DNA of 64,000 nt from Mycobacteriaceae bacterium (GCA_019749805.1 JAIEPH010000058.1:62001-126000), one strand, 5' to 3'. Counted from the first letter of the stretch, positions 17,779-26,454 are shown. A program made the numbers and translations. The notes: a model not told the origin generated them from the letters alone.

Positions 17779-18512
17779 CATTGTTCGGGCTACCGAGGGG
17801 CGGTGCTGACGAGGTGGACGACGATCGCTATGCGACGTGGGACGCTGCCTACGTGCTCGGCGCGTTGTCCACCGACGAGCGCGTGGACTACGAGGCGCAC
17901 CTGCAGACGTGTCCGCGGTGCCGCGCCGCCGTCGAGGAACTCGGTGAAATCCCGCCGCTGCTCGCCAGACTGGACAAGGCCGACGTGGCGTCGCTCGACG
18001 GAGAACAGTCCGAGCCGCAGCTGCGACCGCAGATGCTGGATTCGCTGTTGCATCGCGTCAACGCGCGCCGAAGGCGCTCCCGTTGGATGACGACCGCCGC
18101 GCTGGCCGCCGCGGCTGCGGTGCTGGCCATTGGACTGGTGATCGCCGTTCGACCTGATGCGCTGGGTTTTGGGACCGGTACCGACCAGATCGCCGGATCC
18201 GCGATGGAGATGTCGAAGGTGTCCGAGACACCGATCAACGCGACCATCAGCCTGACCGGCTACGGCTGGGGTACCCGCATCGACATGGCGTGCACGTACG
18301 GCGACTGGGGCAGGCGCGATGCACCGCCGCAGAATCTGGGCATGGTTGTGGTCGGCCGCGACGGTAGTCAGAGCCAGGTCGCGACGTGGCTGGGCTTGTC
18401 GGGCGCGACGGCGCTGCCCAGCGCGAACACGCCCCTACCGATCGACGAAATCGCTGCTGTGCAGCTGGTTTCACCCGATTCGGGCCAGGTACTGCTCGAA
18501 AAGCAGCTGTGA
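17775..18512 (+). CDS. rslA: Anti-sigma-L factor RslA
   Basis: This 245-residue membrane anti-sigma factor has a cytoplasmic N-terminal zinc domain with H42-x3-C46-x2-C49 (HLQTCPRC), a ZAS motif known to release SigL on oxidation. One transmembrane segment lies at about 104-125 after an Arg-rich stop. The extracytoplasmic C-terminal domain of about 115 residues contains the anti-sigma-K/RskA-like GYGWGTRIDMAC segment. It is translationally coupled to sigL. The ThDP-enzyme cassette begins 48 bp downstream on the same strand with its own SigL-type promoter. Confidence 0.93.
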   Translation: MTLFGLPRGGADEVDDDRYATWDAAYVLGALSTDERVDYEAHLQTCPRCRAAVEELGEIPPLLARLDKADVASLDGEQSEPQLRPQMLDSLLHRVNARRRRSRWMTTAALAAAAAVLAIGLVIAVRPDALGFGTGTDQIAGSAMEMSKVSETPINATISLTGYGWGTRIDMACTYGDWGRRDAPPQNLGMVVVGRDGSQSQVATWLGLSGATALPSANTPLPIDEIAAVQLVSPDSGQVLLEKQL

Positions 18513-18526
18513 TTACAGATACCGGG

Positions 18527-18554
18527 TGAACCGAATCTTCCAGCCATTCGTGTC
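18527..18554 (+). promoter_or_regulatory. Candidate SigL promoter driving the ThDP/KAS III cassette
   Basis: TGAACC (18527-18532), 16 bp, then CGTGTC (18549-18554). This has the same -35, the same spacing and the same CGT core as the sigL promoter at 17208-17235. Transcription would start 6-7 bases later, at 18560-18561, which is the A of the ATG of the next gene, so the message may be leaderless. It is the strongest sign that the following genes belong to the SigL regulon. Prediction only. Confidence 0.7.
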
Positions 18555-18560
18555 CTCTAT

Positions 18561-20291
18561 ATGGCCAGGCATCGAGTTGTCGATCACATCGTCGGGTATC
18601 TCGCGTCGGCGGGGGTCGAATACATCTTCGGCGTCGACGGCGCGAATATCGAGGATCTGTACGATGCTGCGTTCTATCGCGCTGACATCACCGCGGTGCT
18701 GGCCAAGCACGAGTTCTCCGCTGCCACAATGGCCGACGGCTACAGCCGCAGCGGCGCCGGACTGGGCGTGGTCGCCGCGACATCGGGCGGCGGATGCCTC
18801 AACACGGTTCCCGGCCTGGGAGAAGCCTATGCGAGCCGGGTGCCGGTGCTGGCACTCATCGGGCAGGCCCCGACGACACTCGACGGTCGAGGGGCGTTCC
18901 AGGACACCAGCGGCCGCAACGGTGCACTCGACGGGCAGGCGCTGTTCTCAGCGGTGTCGGTCTATTGCCGGCGTGTGACGAACCCGGAGGACATCGTCAC
19001 GGCGCTACCGGAGGCCATTGCCGCAGCGAAGACGGGCGGGCCCGCAGTCCTGTTGCTGCCCAAGGATATTCAGCAGGCAGCCATGGTGGCGGTGAACGGC
19101 GCCGACATCTCGATCACTCGACGCGAAGTACACACCGGTGATCCGCATCCGATTGTGCGCGCACTACGGCGGGCCGACGGGCCGGTCACGATCATCGCCG
19201 GTGAACAGGTGGCCCGAGACGACGCCCGTGCCGAACTCGAACAGCTGCGGGCACTGCTGCGGGCGCGGGTGGCATGCGTGCCCGACGCCAAAGACGTCGC
19301 GGGCACCCCGGGAATGGGCTCGTCGTCCGCCCTCGGCGTGACCGGCGTGATGGGCCATCCCAGCGTGGCGACCGCCATCGCCGAGAGCGCCCTGTGTCTC
19401 GTGGTCGGCACCCGGCTGCCGGTGACGGCGCGCGCCGGTCTGGACCACGCGCTGCGGTCGACGAACGTCTACTCGATCGGCGCCGAGGCTCCCTTTCTGC
19501 CGTGGACCCATGTGCATACCGACGACCTGCGCGGGTCGTTGTCCAGGCTCACCACGGCACTGTCAGGCCGCGGCAGGCCGCCCCGGCTCCGGGTCCCCGA
19601 TGCGGTGCGCCGCGCGGAGCTGCACCCACCCGCGCACGGCGGGCCGGGGATTCGGTATCGCGACGCGATGACGTTGCTCGACCGGATGCTGCCCGACGGC
19701 GTGGACGTCGTCGTCGACGCGGGCAACATCGGCGCCGCGGCGATACATCACCTGCCGGTCCGCCGTGACGGCCGGTTCATCGTCGCGCTGGGTATGGGCG
19801 GTATGGGGTACAGCTTCGGTTCCGGTATCGGCGTGGCGTTCGGCAACGCCGCTGACCCGAACAGCCGCACCGTCGTCATTTCGGGCGACGGCTCGTTCTT
19901 CATGCACGGCATGGAGATTCACACCGCGCTGCAGTACAGATTGCCCGTCACCTTTCTACTGTTCGACAACCACGCGCACGCGATGTGTGTGACGCGCGAG
20001 CAGCAGTTCTACGGCGACCGGTACAGCTACAACCGGTTCGGGCCGAGCCGGCTGGGCGCCGGACTCGCCGCGATGTTCCCGGAACTGCGTTCCGTGGACG
20101 TCGACGATATCGACGCCCTGCCCGCCGCGCTCGAGACCGCACTCGGCGGGGACGGCCCCTCGGTCGTGAGCATCGAGTGTTCCGCAGATGAAATCCCACC
20201 GTTCGCAGCATTTCTCGGCAACGACGCCGACGCTGACAAGAAGCCGAACATCACCAAGGAGGAGCACCCTTATGTCGCTGCCCGCACTTGA
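18561..20291 (+). CDS. Thiamine diphosphate-dependent enzyme, acetolactate synthase-like
   Basis: This 576-residue ThDP enzyme has the usual PYR, central and PP domains. The cofactor-activating Glu is E51 (AKHEFSAATMADGYSR). The ThDP/Mg site starts at G442-D443-G444-S (GDGSFFMHGMEIHTALQ) and closes at D469-N470. The fold is shared by acetolactate synthase, benzoylformate decarboxylase and carboligases, and the substrate cannot be read from sequence. It is the first gene of a cassette with a SRPBCC-like protein, a KAS III-like protein and an aminotransferase, so a biosynthetic decarboxylase or carboligase is more likely than valine synthesis. No small regulatory subunit is nearby. It overlaps the next gene by 20 bp. 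Confidence 0.85.
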   Translation: MARHRVVDHIVGYLASAGVEYIFGVDGANIEDLYDAAFYRADITAVLAKHEFSAATMADGYSRSGAGLGVVAATSGGGCLNTVPGLGEAYASRVPVLALIGQAPTTLDGRGAFQDTSGRNGALDGQALFSAVSVYCRRVTNPEDIVTALPEAIAAAKTGGPAVLLLPKDIQQAAMVAVNGADISITRREVHTGDPHPIVRALRRADGPVTIIAGEQVARDDARAELEQLRALLRARVACVPDAKDVAGTPGMGSSSALGVTGVMGHPSVATAIAESALCLVVGTRLPVTARAGLDHALRSTNVYSIGAEAPFLPWTHVHTDDLRGSLSRLTTALSGRGRPPRLRVPDAVRRAELHPPAHGGPGIRYRDAMTLLDRMLPDGVDVVVDAGNIGAAAIHHLPVRRDGRFIVALGMGGMGYSFGSGIGVAFGNAADPNSRTVVISGDGSFFMHGMEIHTALQYRLPVTFLLFDNHAHAMCVTREQQFYGDRYSYNRFGPSRLGAGLAAMFPELRSVDVDDIDALPAALETALGGDGPSVVSIECSADEIPPFAAFLGNDADADKKPNITKEEHPYVAART

Positions 20292-20943
20292 GGACATTGC
20301 GGTCGACCGGGGCACCACCGACCCGATCGACGGTGTGATCCGCGTCGAAACCTTTCCGAGGGAGAAGGCGACACCGATCATCATGGAGATGATGCGGTCG
20401 GTGTACCCCCACGACGAGGTGTTCGGAACATACTGCACCGTCAACGATTACGTTGACTGCCCGCCCGACGATCTCTACGAATGGCTGGCGGACACCCGCT
20501 GCCTCGAGGAATGGACCTACAGCCTGCGCGGGTTCGAGCAGACCGATGAACCCGGACTCTGGGTGGCCTACGACAAACTCGGCGGCGACACCGGAAGCCC
20601 GATCTACACCCGAACCGTCGCAAACCCAGATGCGCGCACGATCGACTACCACTGCGCCTGGGACCAGGGCAAGCACCTCTGGATGATCTATCTGATGCGA
20701 ATCGTCGACGCGCAGTTGGTGTTCGACAAGCCCGGCTCGGTGGTGCTGTGGACCAACTGCCATCATCCGTTCTACGACGAAAATCCCTACCCCGAGACCG
20801 CACCGCCCAAGCGTCCGGTGTGGGTCGGAGACTTCTGGGACATGTTCGGCCCCGGTCATCTGCTGGAGCTCAAGAACCTCAAGGCGATCGCCGAGTATCG
20901 CCACCACCACGGCCTCGCCGTCAAGCCGGATTGGATGAAGTGA
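20272..20943 (+). CDS. SRPBCC/START-like protein of the ThDP cassette
   Basis: This is a 223-residue protein. Residues 45-190 resemble a helix-grip SRPBCC domain (TVNDYVDCPPDDLYEWLAD, LEEWTYSLRGF, YHCAWDQGKHLWMIYLMR), the fold of polyketide cyclases and ligand-binding proteins. The family call is tentative. The ATG at 20272 was chosen because AAGGAGGAG lies just upstream and it begins before the upstream stop. It may shape or cyclise an intermediate made by its neighbours, but that is inference. Its stop overlaps the next ATG (TGATG). Confidence 0.6.
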   Translation: MSLPALEDIAVDRGTTDPIDGVIRVETFPREKATPIIMEMMRSVYPHDEVFGTYCTVNDYVDCPPDDLYEWLADTRCLEEWTYSLRGFEQTDEPGLWVAYDKLGGDTGSPIYTRTVANPDARTIDYHCAWDQGKHLWMIYLMRIVDAQLVFDKPGSVVLWTNCHHPFYDENPYPETAPPKRPVWVGDFWDMFGPGHLLELKNLKAIAEYRHHHGLAVKPDWMK

Positions 20944-21953
20944 TGACTGTCAGTCTGATCGACGTGTCGACGTATCTGCCTGGGAAGCCGATCAGCGCCG
21001 ACTATTACGCCCAGTTCGCCGAATCCGACGACCTTCGGGACAACGTGATGTTCCGGGCGCCGAAGTTCCGTCATCATGTGGCCGAGGACGAGACGGCCAT
21101 CGACATGGTGGAGCGCGCCGCAGCCGGGCTGATCGAACGCCACGGCCAGGACACGGTCGTGGGCGCCGATATCCTGATCACCCACACCCAGATGCCGGAC
21201 ATGCCGTTCTACGGCGGAGGCGGCGGAATGGCGCATCGTCTTGGGATGAAACCGAATTGGGTTCTCGATCTGCACAACGGCGGATGTGCAGCGTTCGTGC
21301 TCGCACTGAAGGTGGCACGCAACCTGATCGAGTCGGGTGAAGGGCGCACCGCGCTGATCGCGATCGCTCAGAATGCGGCCGGCCAGGCGTTCGACCAGCC
21401 GACGATTCGGCGCAAGGCGCAGGCGTCAGTGCCCGGCGACGGTGCCGCGGTGGGACTGGTGACACTGTCCGACCAGTCGCCGATCCTCGACATCGAATGC
21501 CGCACCTACGGTGAGTTCGCCGGCGATATGACGCTCGCGGTCGATCCGCCCCGTAAGTGGTGGCAGGCCGGTCCGGGGGAGGGCTGCATCGGGTTCACCG
21601 AAAGCAAGATCACCAAGGTGCTGGCCCGGGGCAACCGACAGGTGCCCGAGGTGTCCTACGCGGTCTGTGATCGAATCGGCGTGAAGCCCAGGGATCTCGA
21701 CCTCCTGGTCACCAACCAGCCGAATCGCGCATTCCTGCGGAACTGGCGCGAAGCGATGGAGCTTCCAAAGGAACGGCACCGCGACACCTTCGAGGACTGC
21801 GGGAACCTGTTCGCCGCGGGTATTCCGATCAACCTGGACCGTGCCATCACCGACGGCCAGCTGAAAAAGGGCGATGTCGTCATGATGTCGGCGTTCGCGC
21901 ACGCCGGAGACTTCGCGGGAGCCGCAGCCGTCAGGTGGGGTGGGAGGGTCTGA
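20943..21953 (+). CDS. 3-oxoacyl-ACP synthase III-like protein with altered active site
   Basis: This 336-residue thiolase-fold protein of the FabH/KAS III group has the nucleophile C115 (LHNGGCAAFVLAL) and the conserved Asn N288 (DCGNLFAAGIPINLD). The usual catalytic His of the HQAN motif is replaced: the segment reads VTNQPNRAF, with N258 at the His position. KAS III homologues with changed triads often act as acyltransferases or do non-decarboxylative condensation, so a role in ester, amide or ketone formation is possible. It is coupled by one-base overlaps to the SRPBCC-like gene and the aminotransferase. It is not the housekeeping FabH. Confidence 0.8.
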   Translation: MTVSLIDVSTYLPGKPISADYYAQFAESDDLRDNVMFRAPKFRHHVAEDETAIDMVERAAAGLIERHGQDTVVGADILITHTQMPDMPFYGGGGGMAHRLGMKPNWVLDLHNGGCAAFVLALKVARNLIESGEGRTALIAIAQNAAGQAFDQPTIRRKAQASVPGDGAAVGLVTLSDQSPILDIECRTYGEFAGDMTLAVDPPRKWWQAGPGEGCIGFTESKITKVLARGNRQVPEVSYAVCDRIGVKPRDLDLLVTNQPNRAFLRNWREAMELPKERHRDTFEDCGNLFAAGIPINLDRAITDGQLKKGDVVMMSAFAHAGDFAGAAAVRWGGRV

Positions 21954-22990
21954 TGTCGACACCCGATCGTGATGTGACGGACGCGGCGGTGGGCGCGCTA
22001 CCCGGTGCGGTGAACCCAATGGCGCTGTCGCTCAACGAGAATCCGTTCCGGCCGCTGCCGTCGGTGCGGTCAGCGCTGGTCGCCGCCATCGATGCGGGCA
22101 ACCGGTATCCGGAGTTCCTGCCCGAGCGGCTTCGTACATTGATTGCCGGGCGTCTCGGTGTACGCGACGAGCAGGTCGTCATCGGGGTCGGTGCCACCGG
22201 CGTGATCATGCAGGTGCTCAACGCTGTCACGAGCCCCGGCGACAAAATGGTGATGACGTCCCCGACGTTCGACGGTTATCCGATCTTCGCCCACATGGCC
22301 CGGCTGGAGTCGGTCACCGTCGGCCTCGACGAACACGGCCACCACGATCTCGACGCCATGGCCGACGCCGCGGCGAAGGCCCGAGTCGTCGTGGTGTGCC
22401 GGCCGCACAATCCGACGGGGACGGTTGAGCCGGCCGTCGACATCGAGCGGTTTCTTCAGCACGTCCCGGCCGACACTGTCGTCGTGCTCGACGAGGCGTA
22501 TGTCGAGTTCCTCGCGCCGCACCATCGCATCGATGGTCCTGAACTCGTCGCTCGTTATCCGAATGTCGTTGTAGTGCGTACCTTTTCGAAGGCATATGGC
22601 CTGGCCGGACTTCGCGTCGGCTACGGATTCTGTGCGCCCGGGCTGGCCCGCGAGCTATGGTCCATGCAGCAGCCGTTCGGTATCGCCATCACCGGCATGG
22701 TGGCAGTCGCGGCGTCATATGACGCCGAAAGCGAGCTGCAACAACGTATCCGGATGATCACCGCAGAGCGCCACTACCTGCGCATGCGGCTGAGGGCGAT
22801 GGGGGTGTACAGCACCGATGCCCATGCCAACTTCGTCTACCTGCCACCCTGGGGCCGGCAGTGGCGCGAGGTGTTCAACGGCACCGGCCTGCAGGTCCGC
22901 GGCTACGCCGACGGCGGTGTACGAATCACCGTCGGCAGCCGTCAGTCCACCCGTGCGGTGGTGAGCGCGGTGCGGGCTGCGCTGCACTGA
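21953..22990 (+). CDS. PLP-dependent aminotransferase, HisC-like
   Basis: This 345-residue fold type I aminotransferase resembles histidinol-phosphate aminotransferase. The PLP lysine is K213 in TFSKAYGLAGLRVGYG. Other family blocks are SLNENPFRPLPSV, RPHNPTGTVEP and VLDEAYVEF. No his genes are nearby, and its place as the last gene of the ThDP/KAS III cassette suggests it aminates a keto intermediate or feeds an amino acid into the pathway. The ATG at 21953 overlaps the upstream stop (TGATG). A MarR gene follows after 53 bp. Confidence 0.85.
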   Translation: MSTPDRDVTDAAVGALPGAVNPMALSLNENPFRPLPSVRSALVAAIDAGNRYPEFLPERLRTLIAGRLGVRDEQVVIGVGATGVIMQVLNAVTSPGDKMVMTSPTFDGYPIFAHMARLESVTVGLDEHGHHDLDAMADAAAKARVVVVCRPHNPTGTVEPAVDIERFLQHVPADTVVVLDEAYVEFLAPHHRIDGPELVARYPNVVVVRTFSKAYGLAGLRVGYGFCAPGLARELWSMQQPFGIAITGMVAVAASYDAESELQQRIRMITAERHYLRMRLRAMGVYSTDAHANFVYLPPWGRQWREVFNGTGLQVRGYADGGVRITVGSRQSTRAVVSAVRAALH

Positions 22991-23043
22991 CCGGCGCGGC
23001 CGAACATCCCGACCTGAGGCTGCCGCGTGCGGTATGAAGAGGC

Positions 23044-23556
23044 GTGCCCTCGCAATCGTCGTGGCCGCGTAAGCGCGACCCCATCGAGTTGGCGCGCGCC
23101 AACTGGGAGCGATTCGGCTGGGGCGAGGTCGCCGACGGCATGGTGGCGGTCACGTCGGTGATGCGGGCCCACCAGATACTGCTGGCCCGGGTCGAGAACG
23201 CGCTGCGGCCGTACGACCTGAGCTTTTCCCGATACGAGTTGTTGCGGTTGTTGGCCTTCAGCCGCAGTGGCGCGCTGCCGATCACCAAGGCGTCGGACCG
23301 ACTGCAGGTGCACGTCACCAGCGTCACGCACGCGATCCGGCGGCTGGAGGCCGACGGCCTGGTGGAGCGCACACCCCATCCGACCGACGGCCGCACCACG
23401 CTGGTGCGGATCACCGATCTGGGCCGGTCGACGGTCGAGGACGCCACCGTCACGCTCAACAGCGAGGTGTTCGCCGACATCGGCATGTCCGACAGCGAGT
23501 CCCGTGCGCTCGCGGCCTCGATCGAGACGCTGCGCCGCCACTCCGGCGACTTTTAG
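23044..23556 (+). CDS. MarR-family transcriptional regulator
   Basis: This 170-residue protein has a winged helix at about 60-130 (LSFSRYELLRLLAFSRSGALPI, VHVTSVTHAIRRLEADGLVER, DGRTTLVRITDLGR). The wing and the LVER/T-x-DGR pattern are typical of MarR proteins that sense small phenolic or lipophilic ligands. It lies directly after the ThDP/KAS III/aminotransferase cassette on the same strand and may respond to its product; this is inference. The start is a GTG at 23044. Its 3' end overlaps the convergent histidine kinase gene by four bases. Confidence 0.88.
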   Translation: MPSQSSWPRKRDPIELARANWERFGWGEVADGMVAVTSVMRAHQILLARVENALRPYDLSFSRYELLRLLAFSRSGALPITKASDRLQVHVTSVTHAIRRLEADGLVERTPHPTDGRTTLVRITDLGRSTVEDATVTLNSEVFADIGMSDSESRALAASIETLRRHSGDF

Positions 23557-24779
23557 GAGCGCGGAAGCGGGATCGTCGCGGTCACCGCGGTGCCCGAACC
23601 CGGGCGCGACCGGATGTTCAGCCGGCCGCCGACGATCTCGGCTCGTTCGGCCATCGACAGCAGACCGTAGCCGCCCATCTCGTCGCTGCCCAGGGGATGC
23701 TCGAAAGTGTCGAAACCGACTCCGTCGTCGACGATTTCGAGCCGGGCGATGTCTCCGGTCTCGCCCGCGTCGACGGCAAAGGTGAGCCGCGCGGACGTGG
23801 CTTTCGCATGTTTGGCGACGTTTTGCAGGCATTCCTGTGCGATCCGGTACAGCGCGAGCTCGATGTGGTCGGGCACGCGGGTCTCCACCAGCTCGACGTC
23901 GATGCCGATCTGGGGGATGGACCGCGCGAGGCTGGCGAGGCCGCCCGCCAGCCCGAGATCGTCGAGCACAGGCGGACGCAACCCGCTGATGGCGGCGCGC
24001 GCTTCGCCCAGCGTGAGATCGACGAGTTCGCGGGCCTTCTCCAACTGTTCGGAGGCAGCCCCTGGATCGTCGGGCACCGCGCGGCTGGCCGCGTCGAGCC
24101 AGTACGACAAGGTGATCAGGCGCTGCGAGATGCCGTCGTGAATATCGCCGGCCAGCCGCCGCCGCTCGAGCTCCTGGGCCTCGATGACCTGCTCGACGAA
24201 GTTCTCGTGGGCCCGTTCGCGGGCGACGAGTTGGCGGTGCAAGCGGGCCTGGTGGAGTGCACCGGCGATCAGCCTGCCGATCACCAGCAGCAGTTCGACG
24301 TCGCGAGCGGTGAAGTCGCGATGCTCGACGGTGTGCACGTTGAGCACGCCGACCAGCCCGCCCGGGTCGGTCTCCATCGGCACCGACACCATCGACGTGA
24401 AGTCCTTGCCGCGCAGGGACTCGAACGGCATGTAGCGCGGATCGGCTTCCTTGTCCTGCCTGATCACCACCGGCTCACGGTGGCTGGCGACCCATCCGGA
24501 AATGCCCTGGCCCAACGGCAACCGGATCTTGCCCACCTCGGCGTCGAACGGCGGTGTCGCGCCCGCGAGCGTCAGCGACCGGTCGCTGTCGTCGAGGACG
24601 TGGACGAAGCACACGTCGCTGGCGGTGGCAGCGGTGATCATGCGTGCGGCCGCCGCGGCCAGCGGCTCGACCCCGGGCCCTTTGGACGCGGCCTGGATCA
24701 GTTCGCGCAGCAGTGCGAGTTCGCGGTCGGTGTCGACGAGGTCGCGGACCGCGTTTGGGGGGCGGGCTTCCGGGCTCAT
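23553..24779 (-). CDS. GAF-domain sensor histidine kinase (NarL-type partner)
   Basis: This 408-residue cytoplasmic kinase has no membrane segments. A GAF domain (about 35-175) is followed by a HisKA_3 dimerisation domain with the phospho-accepting H214 (RRRLAGDIHDGISQRL) and a HATPase_c domain (N box ECLQNVAKHA, then DDGVGFD and GGYGLLSMAERAE). The layout resembles DevS/DosT but with one GAF domain, and the ligand is not evident. Its ATG overlaps the response-regulator stop (ATGA), so the pair is made together. Confidence 0.92.
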   Translation of the reverse strand: MSPEARPPNAVRDLVDTDRELALLRELIQAASKGPGVEPLAAAAARMITAATASDVCFVHVLDDSDRSLTLAGATPPFDAEVGKIRLPLGQGISGWVASHREPVVIRQDKEADPRYMPFESLRGKDFTSMVSVPMETDPGGLVGVLNVHTVEHRDFTARDVELLLVIGRLIAGALHQARLHRQLVARERAHENFVEQVIEAQELERRRLAGDIHDGISQRLITLSYWLDAASRAVPDDPGAASEQLEKARELVDLTLGEARAAISGLRPPVLDDLGLAGGLASLARSIPQIGIDVELVETRVPDHIELALYRIAQECLQNVAKHAKATSARLTFAVDAGETGDIARLEIVDDGVGFDTFEHPLGSDEMGGYGLLSMAERAEIVGGRLNIRSRPGSGTAVTATIPLPRS

Positions 24780-25447
24780 TGGTAAATGCCCTCGCGGAGG
24801 GCGGTCGCCACGGCTCCGGTGCGGTCACTGACTCCGAGCTTGCGGTAGATCGAGCTCAGGTGCGTCTTGACGGTTTCGTCGCCGATCACCAGCTTGGACG
24901 CGATGGCGCGGTTGGACAGGCCGTTCACGACGTACGAGAGGATCTCGCTCTCGCGCTGGGTCAAGCCTTGGCGCGCACCGGGCCAGAATTCGTCGCGCTG
25001 CATCCGTGCGGCGGTATCCACCGCTCTGGCGGCCATGCTCGGGTCGATCGCCGTCTCACCGCGATGCACGAACTCGAGCTGACGGACGAGCTCGTCGCTG
25101 CTGATGCTCTTCAGGAGGTATCCGGACGCGCCCACCCGCAGGGCCTGAAAGAGGTACTGCTCGTCGTCGTAGACGGACAGCATCACGACCTTGCGCTTGG
25201 GATCGCGACCGCGCAACGCCACGCAGAGGTCCAGGCCGCTGGACCCGTGCATGCGCACATCGGACAGCACGATGTCGGGGTTCAATTCGTCAACGACACT
25301 GAGCGCACGCTCGGCGCCGATGGCCTGTCCGACGACCTCCACGCGTTCCCGAAACGCCGCGAGCATGGCCTTGAGACCCTCGATCACCATCTCGTGGTCA
25401 TCGACGAGCACCAGACGAACCGGTGGGCCAAGCTCTTCGGAAGCCAT
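24776..25447 (-). CDS. NarL/LuxR-family response regulator
   Basis: This 223-residue regulator has a receiver domain (residues 10-130) with phospho-accepting D63 (DIVLSDVRMHG), acidic pair D16-D17 and the conserved K in GYLLKS. It is followed by a LuxR-type HTH (about 155-210: LTQRESEILSYVVNGLSNRAIA, GDETVKTHLSSIYRKLGV). The ATG at 25447 was chosen because it starts the conserved receiver strand and has AAGGTGG upstream; the frame is open much further but that part has no family match. It is co-expressed with the downstream GAF kinase. Confidence 0.93.
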   Translation of the reverse strand: MASEELGPPVRLVLVDDHEMVIEGLKAMLAAFRERVEVVGQAIGAERALSVVDELNPDIVLSDVRMHGSSGLDLCVALRGRDPKRKVVMLSVYDDEQYLFQALRVGASGYLLKSISSDELVRQLEFVHRGETAIDPSMAARAVDTAARMQRDEFWPGARQGLTQRESEILSYVVNGLSNRAIASKLVIGDETVKTHLSSIYRKLGVSDRTGAVATALREGIYQ

Positions 25448-25502
25448 GTGCACCACCTTATGACCTGGCCTTTTCTGTGGGAAACGAAGTTGGCATCGAC
25501 GA

Positions 25503-25518
25503 TCCCCCAAATGGGGGA
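25503..25518. promoter_or_regulatory. Inverted repeat between response regulator and HAD gene
   Basis: A perfect inverted repeat TCCCCCA AA TGGGGGA, 7-bp arms with a 2-base centre, lies in the 106-bp gap between the divergent response-regulator and HAD genes. It is 56 bp upstream of the regulator start and 36 bp upstream of the HAD start, a plausible operator for either. No other evidence. Confidence 0.4.
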
Positions 25519-25553
25519 GGTTGAAACGCTGTGACGTGGGCCACCCTAGCTGC

Positions 25554-26357
25554 ATGCCGACAACGCACGAGACGACTTGGCGCGCGGGCCGCTTCTGGTG
25601 GGACTCCGCATCGCCGGCAGGAACCGGATGTCCGCTGCGCGCGGTGATCTTCGACCTCGATGCCCTGACGGATATCGAATGCGAGGGCCACCGAGAGGCG
25701 TACAACGCCGCGTTCGCGGCGCATGGACTGGACTTTCAATGGTCGGTGACGCGGTACCGGCAGCTACTCGCGCTCACCGATGAACGGCAGCGCGTCGCGG
25801 CCGAGCTGCGCAAGCGAGGGGTGGCCACCGAGTCCGATGTACTGACCAGGCTGCTGGCCGACGACATCTACACGACCAAGACGATGTTGTTCGACGAGTT
25901 GATCCTCGAGCGCGACCTCGCGCCGCGCCCCGGCCTGGTCGACTTCGTCGCCGAAACCTTCGGGGCGGGTGTGCAGGTCGCCGTCGTGACGAGCGGACAG
26001 CGCAGCTGGGCGGAGCCTTTGGTGCGCCAGTTGGTCGGCGAGGGAATCGTCGAGACCGTGGTGACCGCCGAGGACGTCAAGAAGCCCATGCCCGATTCCG
26101 AATCCCATCGCCTGGCACTCGCCGAGCTCGGGATCACCGCCGAGAACGCGCTCGCGGTCAGCGGCTCGGCGTGCGGGCTGCGCGCCGCGACGAAATCCGG
26201 GCTGGCCACAGTCGTCATCACCGGTGAAGGCGTGCCCGATATCCCGGCCGCCGTCGCGGTGCGGCCGGACTTCGGCGGCAGCGCGCCGCTGCGAGTGGCC
26301 GACTGCCAGCGCATGCACGGCCGTTGGTGGGCGAAACACAAGGCGACCGCCGCGTAA
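25554..26357 (+). CDS. HAD-superfamily hydrolase-like protein with degenerate metal motif
   Basis: This protein of about 267 residues has the beta-phosphoglucomutase/CbbY type of HAD fold. Motif I is D34-L-D36-A-L-T (VIFDLDALTDIE), motif II is VVTSG, and the motif III Lys is in EDVKKPMPD. Motif IV, normally E-D-S before x-x-G, reads V-S-G-S-A-C-G, so the acidic metal ligands are missing. Activity may be weak or lost. The ATG at 25554 is preferred; an in-frame TTG at 25521 sits too close to a GGGAGG run. It is divergent from the two-component system. Confidence 0.75.
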   Translation: MPTTHETTWRAGRFWWDSASPAGTGCPLRAVIFDLDALTDIECEGHREAYNAAFAAHGLDFQWSVTRYRQLLALTDERQRVAAELRKRGVATESDVLTRLLADDIYTTKTMLFDELILERDLAPRPGLVDFVAETFGAGVQVAVVTSGQRSWAEPLVRQLVGEGIVETVVTAEDVKKPMPDSESHRLALAELGITAENALAVSGSACGLRAATKSGLATVVITGEGVPDIPAAVAVRPDFGGSAPLRVADCQRMHGRWWAKHKATAA

Positions 26358-26454
26358 CCAAAATTGCCGTTCCGGCAGCGTCTGCGCAGATAAAATTCGC
26401 GCGCACGGCGGTGTGTCGTTGGCTGAGGCCGCCGTCGAGGCGGTGAACTAGGTC

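Noticed and set aside
26391..26396. TAAAAT -10-like box upstream of the first beta-lactamase-fold gene
   Set aside because: No -35 element at a suitable distance; not enough for a promoter call.
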